A DNA stretch of 64,000 nucleotides from Pseudomonas fluorescens (GTDB lineage: Bacteria > Pseudomonadota > Gammaproteobacteria > Pseudomonadales > Pseudomonadaceae): positions 1,366,026-1,430,025 of the forward strand of contig NZ_MOBX01000013.1 of NCBI RefSeq assembly GCF_003732425.1. The letters run 5' to 3'. The notes under the pieces were generated by a model. That model had not been told where the DNA came from. It was given only the letters and a program-made list of their open reading frames with translations, and made no database searches. A program made the position numbers and the translations under genes. Each line of letters opens with the position of its first letter. Within the stretch, counting starts at the first letter, position 1. This document shows positions 47,800 through 58,944 of the stretch, in pieces.

Positions 47800-48033
47800 T
47801 CAATGAAGAACCCGCGGCCCCTCTTCCTTATCAAACTCGCCTTCGACCATTCGACCGGCCATCTGCACGCCGACGCTCAACATCGCTTTGGCGATTTCCA
47901 CATGCTGACCTTGCAGGAACGCCTTGGCATCCTCGGAGAAATCCAGCGTCACCAAAGAACCCTCGTCCTCAGCCCTGCGCAGCTCGATTCGGCCGTCTGG
48001 TAACTCGACAATTTCTAGAAAGGACGTTGGCAT
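47800..48033 (-). CDS. Conserved hypothetical 77-residue protein (PA3009-like)
   Basis: It is small, acidic and soluble: MPTSFLEIVELPDGRIELRR, then SEDAKAFLQGQHVEIAKAML and a C-terminus EGEFDKEEGPRVLH. No motif I can assign. It is convergent with sulA and matches by position and length the small gene after sulA in P. aeruginosa. No signal peptide. Confidence 0.82.
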   Translation of the reverse strand: MPTSFLEIVELPDGRIELRRAEDEGSLVTLDFSEDAKAFLQGQHVEIAKAMLSVGVQMAGRMVEGEFDKEEGPRVLH

Positions 48034-48139
48034 AAAGGTCTGTTCTCCACGAAAGGCAGGGATTATATAGACATCATTCAGGCTTCGCTCGAGATCTTGA
48101 CCAGCAGCATGTTTCAGATTGCCACCGTGTCAATCGTCC

Positions 48140-48664
48140 TCAGCACTCGTTCAAGCCTTCGCGAAAGCGAATCGCCAAGCCTTTCAGATTCTGCCGCCAG
48201 CTCTCCAGCTCCTCTCGACTCAACTCTTCTGGCGCCTCCTCTTCATCCAGGTTAATCGCCTGAATCAGCGGTTGCGTCACATCCCCTTTGGGCTTGTGTG
48301 GCACCCGTGGCGGCTGAAACAGCGCCGAGTGCGCAGCCAGCAGTTTTGCCAGCCAGGTTTCAGAGTTACCCGCGAGTTCGACCATCTCGGCCAACTCTGG
48401 AATCGCGATCGACTCGAGGACTTCGCGCGTTAGCAGCATCTCGGCGCGCGGTGCATTGGCCTGCGGCAGACGATAGAAACCAGCGATCTCATGACAGAGC
48501 CCCAGCAAGGCGCCATACAGGTGAAACAACGCCGATTCACGCCCAGCCTGAATCAACGCCAGCGAATTCATCGCACGCCCTTCTTCAGCACGAGCCAGAG
48601 CTTCGAGCGACAGGCCGGCGAAATAGATCTTCTGGTTGGTGCGGGTATAGAGTTCGTGGGCCAT
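48140..48664 (-). CDS. DUF6586 family protein (PA3010-like)
   Basis: The product has 174 residues from ATG 48664 (GGAGA site). It is mostly helical: HELYTRTNQKIYFAGLSLEAL at the start, a repeated-helix middle (ESALFHLYGALLGLCHEIAG) and an acidic Glu-rich stretch (NLDEEEAPEELSREELE) before the end. No enzymatic motif. It is conserved at this site between the SOS genes and topA. The function is unknown. Confidence 0.82.
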   Translation of the reverse strand: MAHELYTRTNQKIYFAGLSLEALARAEEGRAMNSLALIQAGRESALFHLYGALLGLCHEIAGFYRLPQANAPRAEMLLTREVLESIAIPELAEMVELAGNSETWLAKLLAAHSALFQPPRVPHKPKGDVTQPLIQAINLDEEEAPEELSREELESWRQNLKGLAIRFREGLNEC

Positions 48665-48748
48665 GACGGCAGTCTCCACTACGAAATAATTGCTTCACAC
48701 GGGCCGGACAGTGTCGTGGATCAGCCGATAACACCGCAAGTACAAAAC

Positions 48749-48791
48749 AAAAAGGCCGCATGAAAACCCGAGGGTGCTCATGCGGCCTTTC
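48749..48791 (-). terminator. Terminator of topA
   Basis: The stem AAAGGCCGCATGA/TCATGCGGCCTTT has a loop of about 15 bases and A/T tracts. It lies 17 bases after the topA stop on the minus strand. Confidence 0.85.
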
Positions 48792-48807
48792 AGTTTCAGG
48801 CTAATGC

Positions 48808-51438
48808 TTACTCAGCCTTGGCCTTCGTACGCTTGTCTTCAACCGTCCACTTGCCCCCGTCGTAGTAAGCCTTCCAACCGGTAGGCTTGCCGTCGACTTC
48901 GGTCTGCACGTATTGCTCCTTGGTCTTGCGGCTGTAGCGGATCACCGCTGGCAGACCATCAGGATCCTTCTGCGGCGCTTCGCACAGGAAGTGGTACTTC
49001 GGATCGATCTCATCCTTGTGCGGCAGAATCTCGATCACCAGCGGAGCACGGGTCTCGCGGTTTTTCGGGAACTGGCTGGCCGCCAGGAACAGACCGGACG
49101 CACCGTCGCGCAGGATGTAGGTGTCGTTGACCTTTTCGCATTTCAGCTCAGGCATCTTCACCGGGTCCATCTTCGGCGGCGCCGCGTCACCGCTCTTCAG
49201 CAGTTTGCGGGTGTTCTTGCAGGTCGGGTTGGTGCAACCGAAAAACTTGCCGAAACGGCCAGTCTTGAGCTGCATCTCGCTGCCGCACTTGTCGCATTCC
49301 AGGCTCGGACCTTCGTAGCCCTTGATGCGATAGCTGCCTTCTTCGATTTCATAGCCGGCGCAATCCGGGTTGTTACCGCAGATGTGCAGCTTACGCTTCT
49401 CGTCGAGCAGGTAAGCGTCCATCGCCGTACTGCAGATCGGGCAACGATGCTTGCCACGCAGGACCAGCGACTCGGACTCACCCTCGTCGTCCGCGGCAAT
49501 TTCATCGCCCGGCACCAGGTTGACCGTGGCCTTGCAGCGTTCTTTCGGCGGCAGGCTGTAGCCCGAGCAACCGAGGAACACACCGGTCGAGGCGGTACGG
49601 ATCTGCATCGGACGACCACAAGTGGTGCACGGAATATCGGTCATGACCGGCTGGTTGGCACGCATGCCGCTGTCCGGGTTTTCGGCTACTTCGAGTTTCT
49701 TTTTGAAATCGCCGTAGAACTCGTCCAGTACGTTTTTCCAGTCGCGCTCGCCCTGCGCCACGTCATCGAGATTCTCTTCCATGCCGGCGGTAAAACCGTA
49801 GTCCATCAGGTTCGAGAAGCTTTCCGACAGACGCTCGGTGACGATGTCGCCCATCTTTTCCGAGTAGAAACGACGGTTGTGCAGGGTCACGTAACCGCGA
49901 TCCTGAATGGTCGAAATGATCGCGGCGTACGTCGAAGGACGACCGATACCGCGCTTTTCCATTTCTTTAACCAGACTGGCTTCCGAGTAACGGGCCGGTG
50001 GCTTGGTGAAGTGCTGCGACGGATCGAGCTTGATCAGTTTCATCACGTCGCCTTGCGCCATGTCAGGCAGAACGTCGTCGTCACCTGGCTTGGCAATCTG
50101 CGGCATGACGCGGGTGTAACCGTCAAACTTGAGGATACGGCCCTTGGCGCGCAGCTCGAAGTCACCCGCGCCTACACTGACGGTGGTCGACAGGTATTGT
50201 GCCGGCAGCATCTGGCAAGCGAGGAACTGACGCCAGATCAGCTCATAGAGACGCTCAGCGTCACGCTCCATACCCGCCAGCTTGCTTGGCGTGGTGTTGG
50301 CGTCAGAAGGACGAATCGCTTCGTGAGCCTCTTGTGCGCCTTCCTTGCTGCTGTAGACGTTCGGCGTTTCCGGCAGGTACTTCTTGCCGAACTCGTCTTC
50401 GATGTAAGTACGCGCCATCGCCACGGCATCAGCCGAGAGGTTGGTCGAGTCGGTACGCATATAAGTGATGTAGCCGGCTTCGTACAGACGCTGGGCCATC
50501 ATCATGGTTTTCTTCACGCCGAAGCCCAGGCGGTTGCTCGCAGCCTGTTGCAGGGTTGACGTGATGAACGGCGCCGAAGGCTTGCTGCTGGTCGGCTTGT
50601 CTTCGCGCTTGACGATGCTGTAGCTGGAAGACTTGAGCTTCTCCAGCGCGGCCATGGCCTGGGCTTCGTTGAGCGGCTTGAAAGCTTCGCCTTTCTCGCG
50701 AGCTACTTCGAAACGCACGGTCGAGCCTTTGGTGGTGCCGAGATCGGCGTGCACTTCCCAGTACTCTTCCGGATTGAACGCACGGATTTCGCGCTCACGC
50801 TCAACCACCAGCTTCACGGCAACCGATTGCACACGACCGGCAGACAGGCCACGGGCAATCTTCGCCCACAGCAGCGGCGAGACCATGTAACCCACAACAC
50901 GGTCGAGGAAGCGACGCGCCTGTTGAGCATTGACGCGATCGATGTCCAGCTCACCCGGTTCCGAGAAAGCTTCCTGAATCGCCTTCTTGGTGATTTCGTT
51001 GAACACCACGCGCTTGTAGCGGCTGTCGTCACCACCGATGGCTTCGCGCAGATGCCAGGCAATGGCTTCCCCCTCGCGATCCAAGTCGGTTGCGAGATAG
51101 ATGGTGTCAGCATCCTTGGCGAGCCGGCGCAGCTCTTCGATGACCTTCTCTTTACCCGGGAGGATCTCGTACTGGGCTTTCCAGCCATGATCGGGATCGA
51201 CACCCATACGCGAGACGAGCTGCTTGCGCGCTTTCTCTTTCGGCGTGAGCACCGGACCTTCGCCCGCGGCAGCCTTGCCGCGCTTGGCGGCTGGCTCTTT
51301 GCTGGCGCTAGCCGAACCGCTGGTGGGCAGGTCTCGGATATGGCCGATACTCGACTTCACCACGTATTGGTTACCCAGATACTTGTTGATGGTCTTGGCC
51401 TTAGCCGGGGATTCCACAATGACCAGCGATTTGCCCAT
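48808..51438 (-). CDS. topA: DNA topoisomerase I
   Basis: The product has 876 residues. The N-terminal Toprim domain ([17 protein letters not shown]) has a Pseudomonas-type Ala/Lys insertion (about 40-75). The catalytic Tyr is in [15 protein letters not shown] (about 325). Three C-terminal zinc-ribbon units ([29 protein letters not shown]) are followed by a basic tail ([10 protein letters not shown]). It relaxes negative supercoils behind RNA polymerase. An own promoter is likely in the gap between 51439 and 51552. Confidence 0.96.
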   Translation of the reverse strand: MGKSLVIVESPAKAKTINKYLGNQYVVKSSIGHIRDLPTSGSASASKEPAAKRGKAAAGEGPVLTPKEKARKQLVSRMGVDPDHGWKAQYEILPGKEKVIEELRRLAKDADTIYLATDLDREGEAIAWHLREAIGGDDSRYKRVVFNEITKKAIQEAFSEPGELDIDRVNAQQARRFLDRVVGYMVSPLLWAKIARGLSAGRVQSVAVKLVVEREREIRAFNPEEYWEVHADLGTTKGSTVRFEVAREKGEAFKPLNEAQAMAALEKLKSSSYSIVKREDKPTSSKPSAPFITSTLQQAASNRLGFGVKKTMMMAQRLYEAGYITYMRTDSTNLSADAVAMARTYIEDEFGKKYLPETPNVYSSKEGAQEAHEAIRPSDANTTPSKLAGMERDAERLYELIWRQFLACQMLPAQYLSTTVSVGAGDFELRAKGRILKFDGYTRVMPQIAKPGDDDVLPDMAQGDVMKLIKLDPSQHFTKPPARYSEASLVKEMEKRGIGRPSTYAAIISTIQDRGYVTLHNRRFYSEKMGDIVTERLSESFSNLMDYGFTAGMEENLDDVAQGERDWKNVLDEFYGDFKKKLEVAENPDSGMRANQPVMTDIPCTTCGRPMQIRTASTGVFLGCSGYSLPPKERCKATVNLVPGDEIAADDEGESESLVLRGKHRCPICSTAMDAYLLDEKRKLHICGNNPDCAGYEIEEGSYRIKGYEGPSLECDKCGSEMQLKTGRFGKFFGCTNPTCKNTRKLLKSGDAAPPKMDPVKMPELKCEKVNDTYILRDGASGLFLAASQFPKNRETRAPLVIEILPHKDEIDPKYHFLCEAPQKDPDGLPAVIRYSRKTKEQYVQTEVDGKPTGWKAYYDGGKWTVEDKRTKAKAE

Positions 51439-51552
51439 GGATCAGAAAATTCCTGAATTCTAGAAGTGAAAGGCGGTTGGCGCCTGACGCGGCACCGCTA
51501 TATATAGTTGATACAAGGTGAGGTCAAGCACAGGGTTCTGTGCGCACTCGCC

Positions 51553-51789
51553 TCATGCCTTGGAAAAAAGGCTCGGTTCGGCTTGCACCAAAGCAAAGCG
51601 TGGCACCTGCTCGCCGTCAACCTCGACTGACTCGACAAACATGCTCAGAGGGCGCACCCAAAAGCCGTAATCGCCATACAGGGCTTGGTAAAAGACCACT
51701 TCTTCTTCGGTCTCGGAATGCCGCGCAACACTGAATACGCGGTACTGCGGACCTTTGTAATGTTGGTAGAGCCCAGGTTGTATCGGCAT
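51553..51789 (-). CDS. DUF1653 family small protein
   Basis: The product has 78 residues from ATG 51789 (GAGGG eight bases upstream). It has the DUF1653 pattern IQPGLYQHYKGPQYRVFSVARHSETEE and VFYQALYGDYGFWVRP, a compact beta domain of unknown function, often found near metabolic genes. A longer TTG start is open but less likely. It is a single gene between topA and fadA, matching PA3012. Confidence 0.88.
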   Translation of the reverse strand: MPIQPGLYQHYKGPQYRVFSVARHSETEEEVVFYQALYGDYGFWVRPLSMFVESVEVDGEQVPRFALVQAEPSLFSKA

Positions 51790-51842
51790 GCTTCGGCCCT
51801 CACTCAAATTTTTTCAAAAATAAAAACAAAATAAACCCACAA

Positions 51843-51873
51843 AAACAAAAACCGGGGCACTTGGCCCCGGCTT
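51843..51873 (-). terminator. Terminator of fadBA
   Basis: Leftward, the stem CCGGGGC/GCCCCGG with a short loop is followed by TTTTTGTTTTTG. It starts 16 bases after the fadA stop. Confidence 0.93.
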
Positions 51874-51888
51874 CCATCGACGAGACGC

Positions 51889-53079
<1,191 letters not shown>

Positions 53080-53093
53080 CTAGTTGGGGGCGC

Positions 53094-55241
53094 TTAACCG
53101 AAGAAGCTCTGGCCGTTTTTGGCCATTTCGCGCAGCTTCGCGGTCGGGTGGTACAGCGCGCCCAAATCAGCGTACTGGTCAGCCAGGGCAACGAACTCGG
53201 CAACACCGATCGAATCGATGTAGCGCAGCGCACCGCCACGGAATGGAGGGAAACCGATACCGTAGACCAGACCCATGTCGGCTTCGGCGGCGGTTTCAAC
53301 GATGCCGTCTTCCAGGCAACGCACGGTTTCCAGGCACAGCGGGATCATCATCCAGTTGATGATGTCTTCGTCAGTGACTTCGCGCTGCTCGTAAACGATC
53401 GGCTTGAGCACTTCCAGCACCGATGGATCGGCTACTTTCTTCTGCTTGCCTTTCTTGTCGGCCTCGTAGGCGTAGAAGCCCTTGCCGTTCTTCTGACCCA
53501 GGCGCTTGGCTTCGTACAGCACGTCGATGGCCGAACGACGGTCATCCTTCATGCGGTCCGGGAAACCTTCAGCCATCACGTCACGACCGTGGTGACCGGT
53601 GTCGATGCCGACCACGTCCATCAGGTATGCCGGGCCCATCGGCCAGCCGAATTTTTCCATGACCTTGTCGATACGGACGAAGTCCACACCGGCGCTGACC
53701 AGCTTGGCGAAACCGCCGAAGTACGGGAACAGTACGCGGTTAACGAGGAAGCCCGGGCAGTCATTGACCACGATTGGGTTCTTGCCCATTTTCTTGGCGT
53801 AGGCAACGGTGGTGGCAACGGCCAGTTCGCTGGACTTCTCGCCACGGATCACTTCCACCAGCGGCATCATGTGCACCGGGTTGAAGAAGTGCATGCCGAC
53901 GAAGTTTTCCGGACGCTTGAGGGCCTTGGCCAGCAAACTGATGGAAATGGTCGAGGTGTTGGACGCGAGGATGGTGTCCTCTTTGACCTGCGCTTCGACT
54001 TCAGCCAGCACGGCTTGCTTGACCTTCGGGTTCTCGACAACTGCTTCAACCACCAGGTCAACGTGACCGAAGTCGCCGTAGGACAGGGTCGGACGAATGC
54101 CGTTGAGCACTTCAGCCATTTTCGCAGCGGTCATGCGACCTTTATCAACGCGGCCAACCAGCAGTTTGGCGGCTTCAGCCAGACCCTGCTCGATACCGTG
54201 CTCGTTGATGTCCTTCATCAGGATCGGCGTACCTTTGGAAGCCGACTGATAAGCGATACCGCCACCCATGATGCCGGCGCCGAGTACGGCTGCCTGCTTC
54301 ACGTCTTTGGCGATTTCGTCGTAGGCCTTGGCCTTTTTCTTCAGTTCCTGATCGTTCAGGAACAGACCGATCAAGCTTTGCGCGGCAGAGGTCTTGGCCA
54401 GCTTGACGAAACCGGCGGCTTCGACTTCCAGCGCCTTGTCACGACCGAAGTTTGCGGCTTTCTGGATGGTCTTGATCGCTTCAACCGGCGCCGGGTAGTT
54501 CGGGCCAGCTTGACCGGCGACGAAACCTTTGGCGGTTTCGAAAGCCATCATCTGTTCAATGGCGTTCAATTTGAGTTTTTCAAGTTTCGGCTGACGCTTG
54601 GCCTTGAAGTCGAACTCGCCGGAGATGGCGCGCTTGATCAGTTCAAGGGCAGCTTCCTGCAGCTTCTCTGGAGCAACTACGGCGTCGACGGCGCTGACTT
54701 TCAGGGCGTCTTCAGGGCGGTTTTCCTTACCAGCGGCAATCCACTCGATGGCGTTGTCGACACCGATCAGACGCGGCAGACGCACGGTGCCGCCGAAACC
54801 TGGGTAGATGCCCAGTTTGACTTCCGGCAGACCGATCTTGGCCTTGGTCGACATGACGCGATAGTCAGCCGCCAGGCACATTTCCAGACCACCGCCCAGC
54901 GCGATGCCGTTGATGGCCGCTACGGTCGGGACGTTGAGGTCTTCGAAATCGCTGAAGATCTTGTTGGCTTCGAGATTGCCAGCAACCAGCTCGGCATCCG
55001 GCAGCTTGAAGTTGTCGACAAATTCGGTGATGTCGGCGCCGACGATGAACACGTCCTTGCCACTGCTGACGATCACGCCCTTGATCGAAGCATCTGCCTT
55101 GATGGTGTCTACGGCCTGACGCAGTTCGTTCAGGGTTAGACGGTTGAACTTGTTGACGGACTCACCCTTGAGGTCGAATTTCAATTCGACGATGCCACTT
55201 TCAAGAGCTTTAACCGTGATGGCTTTACCTTCGTAAATCAT
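53094..55241 (-). CDS. fadB: Multifunctional fatty-acid oxidation complex alpha subunit FadB
   Basis: The product has 715 residues from ATG 55241 (GGAG site). The frame extends 51 non-conserved codons upstream. The N-terminal enoyl-CoA hydratase has [10 protein letters not shown] and [13 protein letters not shown]. The C-terminal 3-hydroxyacyl-CoA dehydrogenase has the Rossmann motif [15 protein letters not shown] (about 315) and ECH/HAD dyad regions ([17 protein letters not shown]). It performs hydration and dehydrogenation and passes product to FadA. Confidence 0.96.
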   Translation of the reverse strand: MIYEGKAITVKALESGIVELKFDLKGESVNKFNRLTLNELRQAVDTIKADASIKGVIVSSGKDVFIVGADITEFVDNFKLPDAELVAGNLEANKIFSDFEDLNVPTVAAINGIALGGGLEMCLAADYRVMSTKAKIGLPEVKLGIYPGFGGTVRLPRLIGVDNAIEWIAAGKENRPEDALKVSAVDAVVAPEKLQEAALELIKRAISGEFDFKAKRQPKLEKLKLNAIEQMMAFETAKGFVAGQAGPNYPAPVEAIKTIQKAANFGRDKALEVEAAGFVKLAKTSAAQSLIGLFLNDQELKKKAKAYDEIAKDVKQAAVLGAGIMGGGIAYQSASKGTPILMKDINEHGIEQGLAEAAKLLVGRVDKGRMTAAKMAEVLNGIRPTLSYGDFGHVDLVVEAVVENPKVKQAVLAEVEAQVKEDTILASNTSTISISLLAKALKRPENFVGMHFFNPVHMMPLVEVIRGEKSSELAVATTVAYAKKMGKNPIVVNDCPGFLVNRVLFPYFGGFAKLVSAGVDFVRIDKVMEKFGWPMGPAYLMDVVGIDTGHHGRDVMAEGFPDRMKDDRRSAIDVLYEAKRLGQKNGKGFYAYEADKKGKQKKVADPSVLEVLKPIVYEQREVTDEDIINWMMIPLCLETVRCLEDGIVETAAEADMGLVYGIGFPPFRGGALRYIDSIGVAEFVALADQYADLGALYHPTAKLREMAKNGQSFFG

Positions 55242-55559
55242 CAACTGATCTCCACGATATGGAAGCTGAACAGTACACGTCGGACGCAGGCGAATGGCTC
55301 GGCAGGACGCTTTTTCGTCGATGCTAACGCCAATCCACCCGGCACACCCGCCAACGCGATAGTCGGGATTCTGTAGGAGCGGTCTGTAAGACAAACGCTC
55401 AATTCATACGCCCGTTTGATTTGGGTACGTCACCTTTACGGAATTTCCGACAATTGTCAATCGCCCAAAATACGGGTTGAAATGCGACTTTGCGGTCATT
55501 TCTGTAAGACGAAGACCCGCAACACGCGTCTGCATGTGAAGCCATTCATAGAATCAATA

Positions 55560-55706
55560 GTTAGAAAAGTCGCCCTAATTCGCGGCAGCCCTTGTTTAAA
55601 GGGCTACGCTGGGTGGACTACCGAGAGATGTGCCGACCCCGTCAGCATAAAAAAAGGTTTCCGGCCTGCCTGGCCACCCCGCCCGATGAATCATGTCGGG
55701 CTTTTT
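55560..55706 (+). ncRNA. Candidate small RNA ending in a terminator, upstream of fadB
   Basis: Rightward, three stems occur in order: AGCCCTT-GTTTA-AAGGGCT (55587-55605), GCTGGGT pairing with ACCC and CAGC (55608-55646), and GGT...GGCC/GGCC...ACC (55656-55678). They are followed by the terminator stem GCCCGA/TCGGGC with TTTTT. No rightward gene precedes the terminator, so it must end a transcript that starts within the gap. TAGAAT at 55549-55554 could be the -10 box, but I see no good -35. Start and identity are uncertain. Confidence 0.45.
55681..55706 (+). terminator. Orphan rightward terminator
   Basis: The stem GCCCGA/TCGGGC with a nine-base loop is followed by TTTTTATT. Reading leftward there is no T tract, so it works only on the plus strand, where no gene lies upstream. 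Confidence 0.8.
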
Positions 55707-55758
55707 ATTGCGCGTCTGCCGGACGTTTCACACCGTTGCAGTGCGAAAAGTCCGCGCG

Positions 55759-56196
55759 TTACGCCAGCGCTTTCAGAGTCGCGTCGATATCCTGCAAAAC
55801 CGTGGCTTCGCCCTTCTCGCCCCAGTACAAGGCGATCATCTGCTTGTCGGCCTCGATCTTGAAGACGTTGCCCGGCAACTTTTCGAAATGATTGAGCAGC
55901 GCACGGTCCTCACAGACTTCCTGCCACTGATTGACCCACACACCCGGTGTTTTCTGCCAGTAAGTCCAGCAGGCAGGTTCTTTACCGCGGCGCGGCCGAT
56001 GATATTGCGCACACGGGTTCGGCGGCTCCTGTGCCAGCCAGTGCGGCCACTCCTGAGGTGCCAGCTGCATGGCCAGCCCCATGCGTCGAGCCTCCATGCG
56101 CAGCGCGATGCGACCGCTTTGCGCACGCGATGGGCGTAACCACGCCAGGGGACTTAAAACCACCAGCAGGATTGACACCACTAACCAGACCGTCAT
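55759..56196 (-). CDS. Conserved hypothetical protein with one N-terminal membrane helix (PA3016-like)
   Basis: The product has 145 residues from ATG 56196. A single membrane helix (TVWLVVSILLVVLSPLAWL) is followed by a basic stretch (RPSRAQSGRIALRMEARRM) and a periplasmic-looking domain rich in Trp (WPHWLAQEP, CWTYWQ, WVNQW). No family recognised. It is divergent from the universal stress protein gene and matches the gene in this position in P. aeruginosa. The upstream 10 codons of the frame were dropped for lack of a ribosome binding site. Confidence 0.8.
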   Translation of the reverse strand: MTVWLVVSILLVVLSPLAWLRPSRAQSGRIALRMEARRMGLAMQLAPQEWPHWLAQEPPNPCAQYHRPRRGKEPACWTYWQKTPGVWVNQWQEVCEDRALLNHFEKLPGNVFKIEADKQMIALYWGEKGEATVLQDIDATLKALA

Positions 56197-56299
56197 ATCT
56201 CTATTCCCAATTCTTGGTGAGCGCATTGTGTCACTTTGGAACCAATACGCTTGAAACCAGCCATACTTAACAATATCGAACCGTCACGAGGAGCACCTC

Positions 56300-56737
56300 A
56301 TGCCCTACACCCATATCCTGGTCGCCGTAGACCTGACCGAAGAGTGCGACCCTGTGATTCACCGCGCCCGCGAGCTGTCGACGAGCAATGGCGCCAAGCT
56401 GTCGCTGGTGCATATCGTCGAACCGATGGCCATGGCGTTCGGCGGCGACGTGCCGATGGATCTGTCACAACTGCAACAGCAGCAGTTCGATCAGGCCAAG
56501 GAACGACTTGAGCGCTTGAAAGCCAAATATGCAGAACTTGAAGGTGCCAACTGCCACCTGACCTATGGCCAGCCACGCCAGGAAATCCATCATTTCGCCA
56601 AGGAAAACACCTGCGATCTGATCGTGGTCGGCAGCCATGGCCGTCATGGTCTGGCGCTGTTGCTCGGCTCGACCGCGAACGACGTACTGCACGGCGCGCC
56701 ATGCGATGTATTGGCGGTACACCTGGTCAAACGCTGA
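56300..56737 (+). CDS. Universal stress protein (UspA family)
   Basis: The product has 145 residues with a GAGGAG site. The fold starts YTHILVAVDLTEECDPVI and has the ATP-binding pattern VGSHGRHGLALLLGSTANDVL (G-2x-G-9x-G-S/T), so it is the nucleotide-binding subclass. A Gln-rich helix (SQLQQQQFDQAKERLE) lies mid-protein. It is induced under stress in related species. The REP half-element and the terminator follow directly. Confidence 0.93.
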   Translation: MPYTHILVAVDLTEECDPVIHRARELSTSNGAKLSLVHIVEPMAMAFGGDVPMDLSQLQQQQFDQAKERLERLKAKYAELEGANCHLTYGQPRQEIHHFAKENTCDLIVVGSHGRHGLALLLGSTANDVLHGAPCDVLAVHLVKR

Positions 56738-56738
56738 T

Positions 56739-56756
56739 CCTTCGGCAGCTCCTACA
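56739..56756. repeat. Half GTAGGAGCTGCC-type repeat
   Basis: CCTTCGGCAGCTCCTACA is a lone arm of the inverted repeat seen at 5633. It is fused to the A tract of the next terminator. Confidence 0.75.
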
Positions 56757-56793
56757 AAAAGCCCGGCCTCACGCAAATGAGGCCGGGCTTTTT
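56755..56793. terminator. Bidirectional terminator between usp and uup
   Basis: The stem AAAAAGCCCGGCCTC/GAGGCCGGGCTTTTT has a nine-base loop. It serves the convergent usp (+) and uup (-) genes. Confidence 0.93.
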
Positions 56794-56807
56794 CGTTACC
56801 GGATCAA

Positions 56808-58730
56808 TCAGGCATCCAGCTCGGCCCAACGCTCCACCAGCGCATCCAGCTCAGCCTGCAACTGCTCCAGCGAAGCAATCACCTTGGCCGTTTCTGCCGG
56901 CGGACGTTGATAGAAACCGCCTTCAGCCATTTCGGCTTCTACCGCAGCGATCTGCTGTTCCTTGGCGTCGATATCGCCCGGCAATGCTTCCAGCTCGCGC
57001 TGCAGTTTGTAGCTCAGCTTTTTCTTGGCAGCCGGGGCTGCAGCGGCAGGCGCAGCAACCACAGCAGGCTCAGCGGTGACCACAGCCGAATTCAGGTCAG
57101 CCTTGCCCGATTTGCTTTCAGTCACGCCCAACAGGCGCGGTGAGCCGCCCTGACGGATCCAGTCCTGATAGCCGCCGACGTATTCACGCACCTTGCCTTC
57201 ACCTTCGAAGACCAGGGTGCTGGTGACCACGTTGTCGAGGAATGCCCGGTCGTGGCTGACCATCAGCACGGTGCCGTTGAAGGTCAGCAGCACTTCTTCG
57301 AGCAGTTCGAGAGTTTCCACGTCGAGGTCGTTGGTCGGTTCGTCGAGGACCAGCAGGTTCGCCGGCTTGCTGAACAGTTTGGCCAGCAACAGACGTGCAC
57401 GCTCACCACCGGACAGCGCCTTGACCGGCGTACGAGCACGCTGCGGGCTGAACAGGAAGTCGCCGAGGTAACTCAGCACGTGACGGCTCTGGCCGTCGAT
57501 ATCGATGAAGTCGCGACCTTCGGCGACGTTGTCGATCACGGTCTTTTCCAGATCCAGCTGATGACGCAACTGGTCGAAGTAGGCCACGTCGATCCGCGTG
57601 CCCTCTTCCACTTTGCCGCTGGTCGGTTGCAGACCGCTGAGCATCAGTTTCAGCAGGGTGGTCTTGCCGGTACCGTTGGCGCCGAGCAGACCGATACGGT
57701 CGCCGCGCTGCAGGACCATCGAGAAGTCCTTGATCAGGAACGGCCCGCCCGGATGCGCAAAGCTCACATCTTCGAGCACCATCACCTGCTTGCCGGACTT
57801 GTCGGCGGTTTCCAGTTGAATGTTGGCCTTGCCGGTGCGCTCACGACGCTCGCTGCGCTCAACGCGCAGGGCTTTCAGGGCGCGGACGCGACCTTCGTTA
57901 CGGGTACGCCGGGCCTTGATGCCTTGACGGATCCACACTTCTTCCTGGGCCAGACGCTTATCGAACAGCGCGTTGGCAGTTTCTTCAGCGGCCAGCGCGG
58001 CTTCTTTGTGCACGAGGAAACTGGCGTAGTCGCCGTTCCAGTCGATCAGGCCGCCACGATCCAGTTCGAGGATGCGCGTGGCCAGGTTTTGCAGGAAGGA
58101 ACGGTCGTGCGTGATGAACAGCACGGCGCCCTGGAAATCTTTCAGGGCTTCTTCGAGCCAGGCAATCGCACCGATGTCCAGGTGGTTGGTCGGTTCGTCG
58201 AGCAGCAGCAGATCCGGCTCGGACACCAGCGCCTGCGCCAGCAACACGCGACGACGCCAGCCGCCGGACAGTTCGGCGAGGGTCTTGTCGGCCGGCAGTT
58301 GCAGGCGGCTCAGGGTGCTGTCGACGAGGGTCTGCAAGCGCCAGCCATCACGGGCTTCGAGGTCGTGCTGAACGTGCATCAGCTTGTCCAGATCGGCGTC
58401 GGTGACAATGTTCTGGCTCAGGTGATGGTATTCGGCGAGCAACGCACCGACGCCGTCGAGGCCTTCAGCCACCACATCGAATACGGTCCGCTCGTCGGCC
58501 ACCGGCAGTTCTTGCGGCAATTCGCCGATTTTCAGACCGGGGGCACGCCACACCGAGCCGTCATCGGGCTTCTGGTCGCCCTTGACCAGTTTCATCATGC
58601 TGGACTTGCCAGTGCCGTTGCGGCCGATGATGCACACCCGCTCACCACGGGCGATCTGCCAGGACACCTTGTCCAACAACGGCATAGCGCCGAACGCAAG
58701 GGACACATCGCTGAATTTGAGCAGGGTCAT
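56808..58730 (-). CDS. uup: ABC-F family ATPase (Uup)
   Basis: The product has 640 residues from ATG 58730 (GGAGAA site). Two ABC domains are joined by the P-site linker: Walker A GRNGTGKSS (about 36) and GANGTGKTT, signatures LSGGWRRRVLL and LSGGERARLLL, Walker B LLLDEPTNHLD and LVLDEPTNDLD. A C-terminal coiled coil (about 560-640) after an Ala-rich linker (VVAAPAAAAPAAKKK) is typical of Uup. No membrane part. It is thought to act on the ribosome. The match to Uup over other ABC-F types rests on length and C-terminus. Confidence 0.9.
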   Translation of the reverse strand: MTLLKFSDVSLAFGAMPLLDKVSWQIARGERVCIIGRNGTGKSSMMKLVKGDQKPDDGSVWRAPGLKIGELPQELPVADERTVFDVVAEGLDGVGALLAEYHHLSQNIVTDADLDKLMHVQHDLEARDGWRLQTLVDSTLSRLQLPADKTLAELSGGWRRRVLLAQALVSEPDLLLLDEPTNHLDIGAIAWLEEALKDFQGAVLFITHDRSFLQNLATRILELDRGGLIDWNGDYASFLVHKEAALAAEETANALFDKRLAQEEVWIRQGIKARRTRNEGRVRALKALRVERSERRERTGKANIQLETADKSGKQVMVLEDVSFAHPGGPFLIKDFSMVLQRGDRIGLLGANGTGKTTLLKLMLSGLQPTSGKVEEGTRIDVAYFDQLRHQLDLEKTVIDNVAEGRDFIDIDGQSRHVLSYLGDFLFSPQRARTPVKALSGGERARLLLAKLFSKPANLLVLDEPTNDLDVETLELLEEVLLTFNGTVLMVSHDRAFLDNVVTSTLVFEGEGKVREYVGGYQDWIRQGGSPRLLGVTESKSGKADLNSAVVTAEPAVVAAPAAAAPAAKKKLSYKLQRELEALPGDIDAKEQQIAAVEAEMAEGGFYQRPPAETAKVIASLEQLQAELDALVERWAELDA

Positions 58731-58944
58731 GAGCTTCTCCAAAAACCGGGCGCGCATTCTACCTGAGTTAGGGCTTCAGCAGGCCGGCAATTTGTCTGTC
58801 GATGCACTCTGCATAACAATTGTTGCGAACTTGTGCTGCGAGGCCCGCAAAGCTTTCGCCGCTTGCTGGCAAAAGGCTAAGCTACAGACAATTCAGTGCT
58901 GATCGAGGTCGGCACTTGTCATGATTTCTCTGCCCGGATGTCTC

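Larger units (their letters stand above)
55242..55758. other. Long non-coding gap between fadB and a small membrane protein gene
   Basis: These 517 bases hold no convincing gene. They contain the fadB promoter, a CAAACG/CGTTTG inverted repeat at 55392-55418, and a structured rightward segment ending in a clear terminator at 55681-55706. Confidence 0.6.

Noticed and set aside
47710..48003. 97-codon plus-strand frame after sulA
   Set aside because: It lies opposite the conserved small minus-strand gene, with no ribosome binding site and shadow composition.
53148..55139. 663-codon plus-strand frame opposite fadB
   Set aside because: It is a shadow of fadB. Codon pattern and composition are those of antisense GC-rich DNA.
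55242..55758. Small proteins encoded in the gap (for example plus-strand frames from 55416 and 55592)
   Set aside because: No ribosome binding sites, unusual composition, and overlap with the stem-loop region and the terminator.
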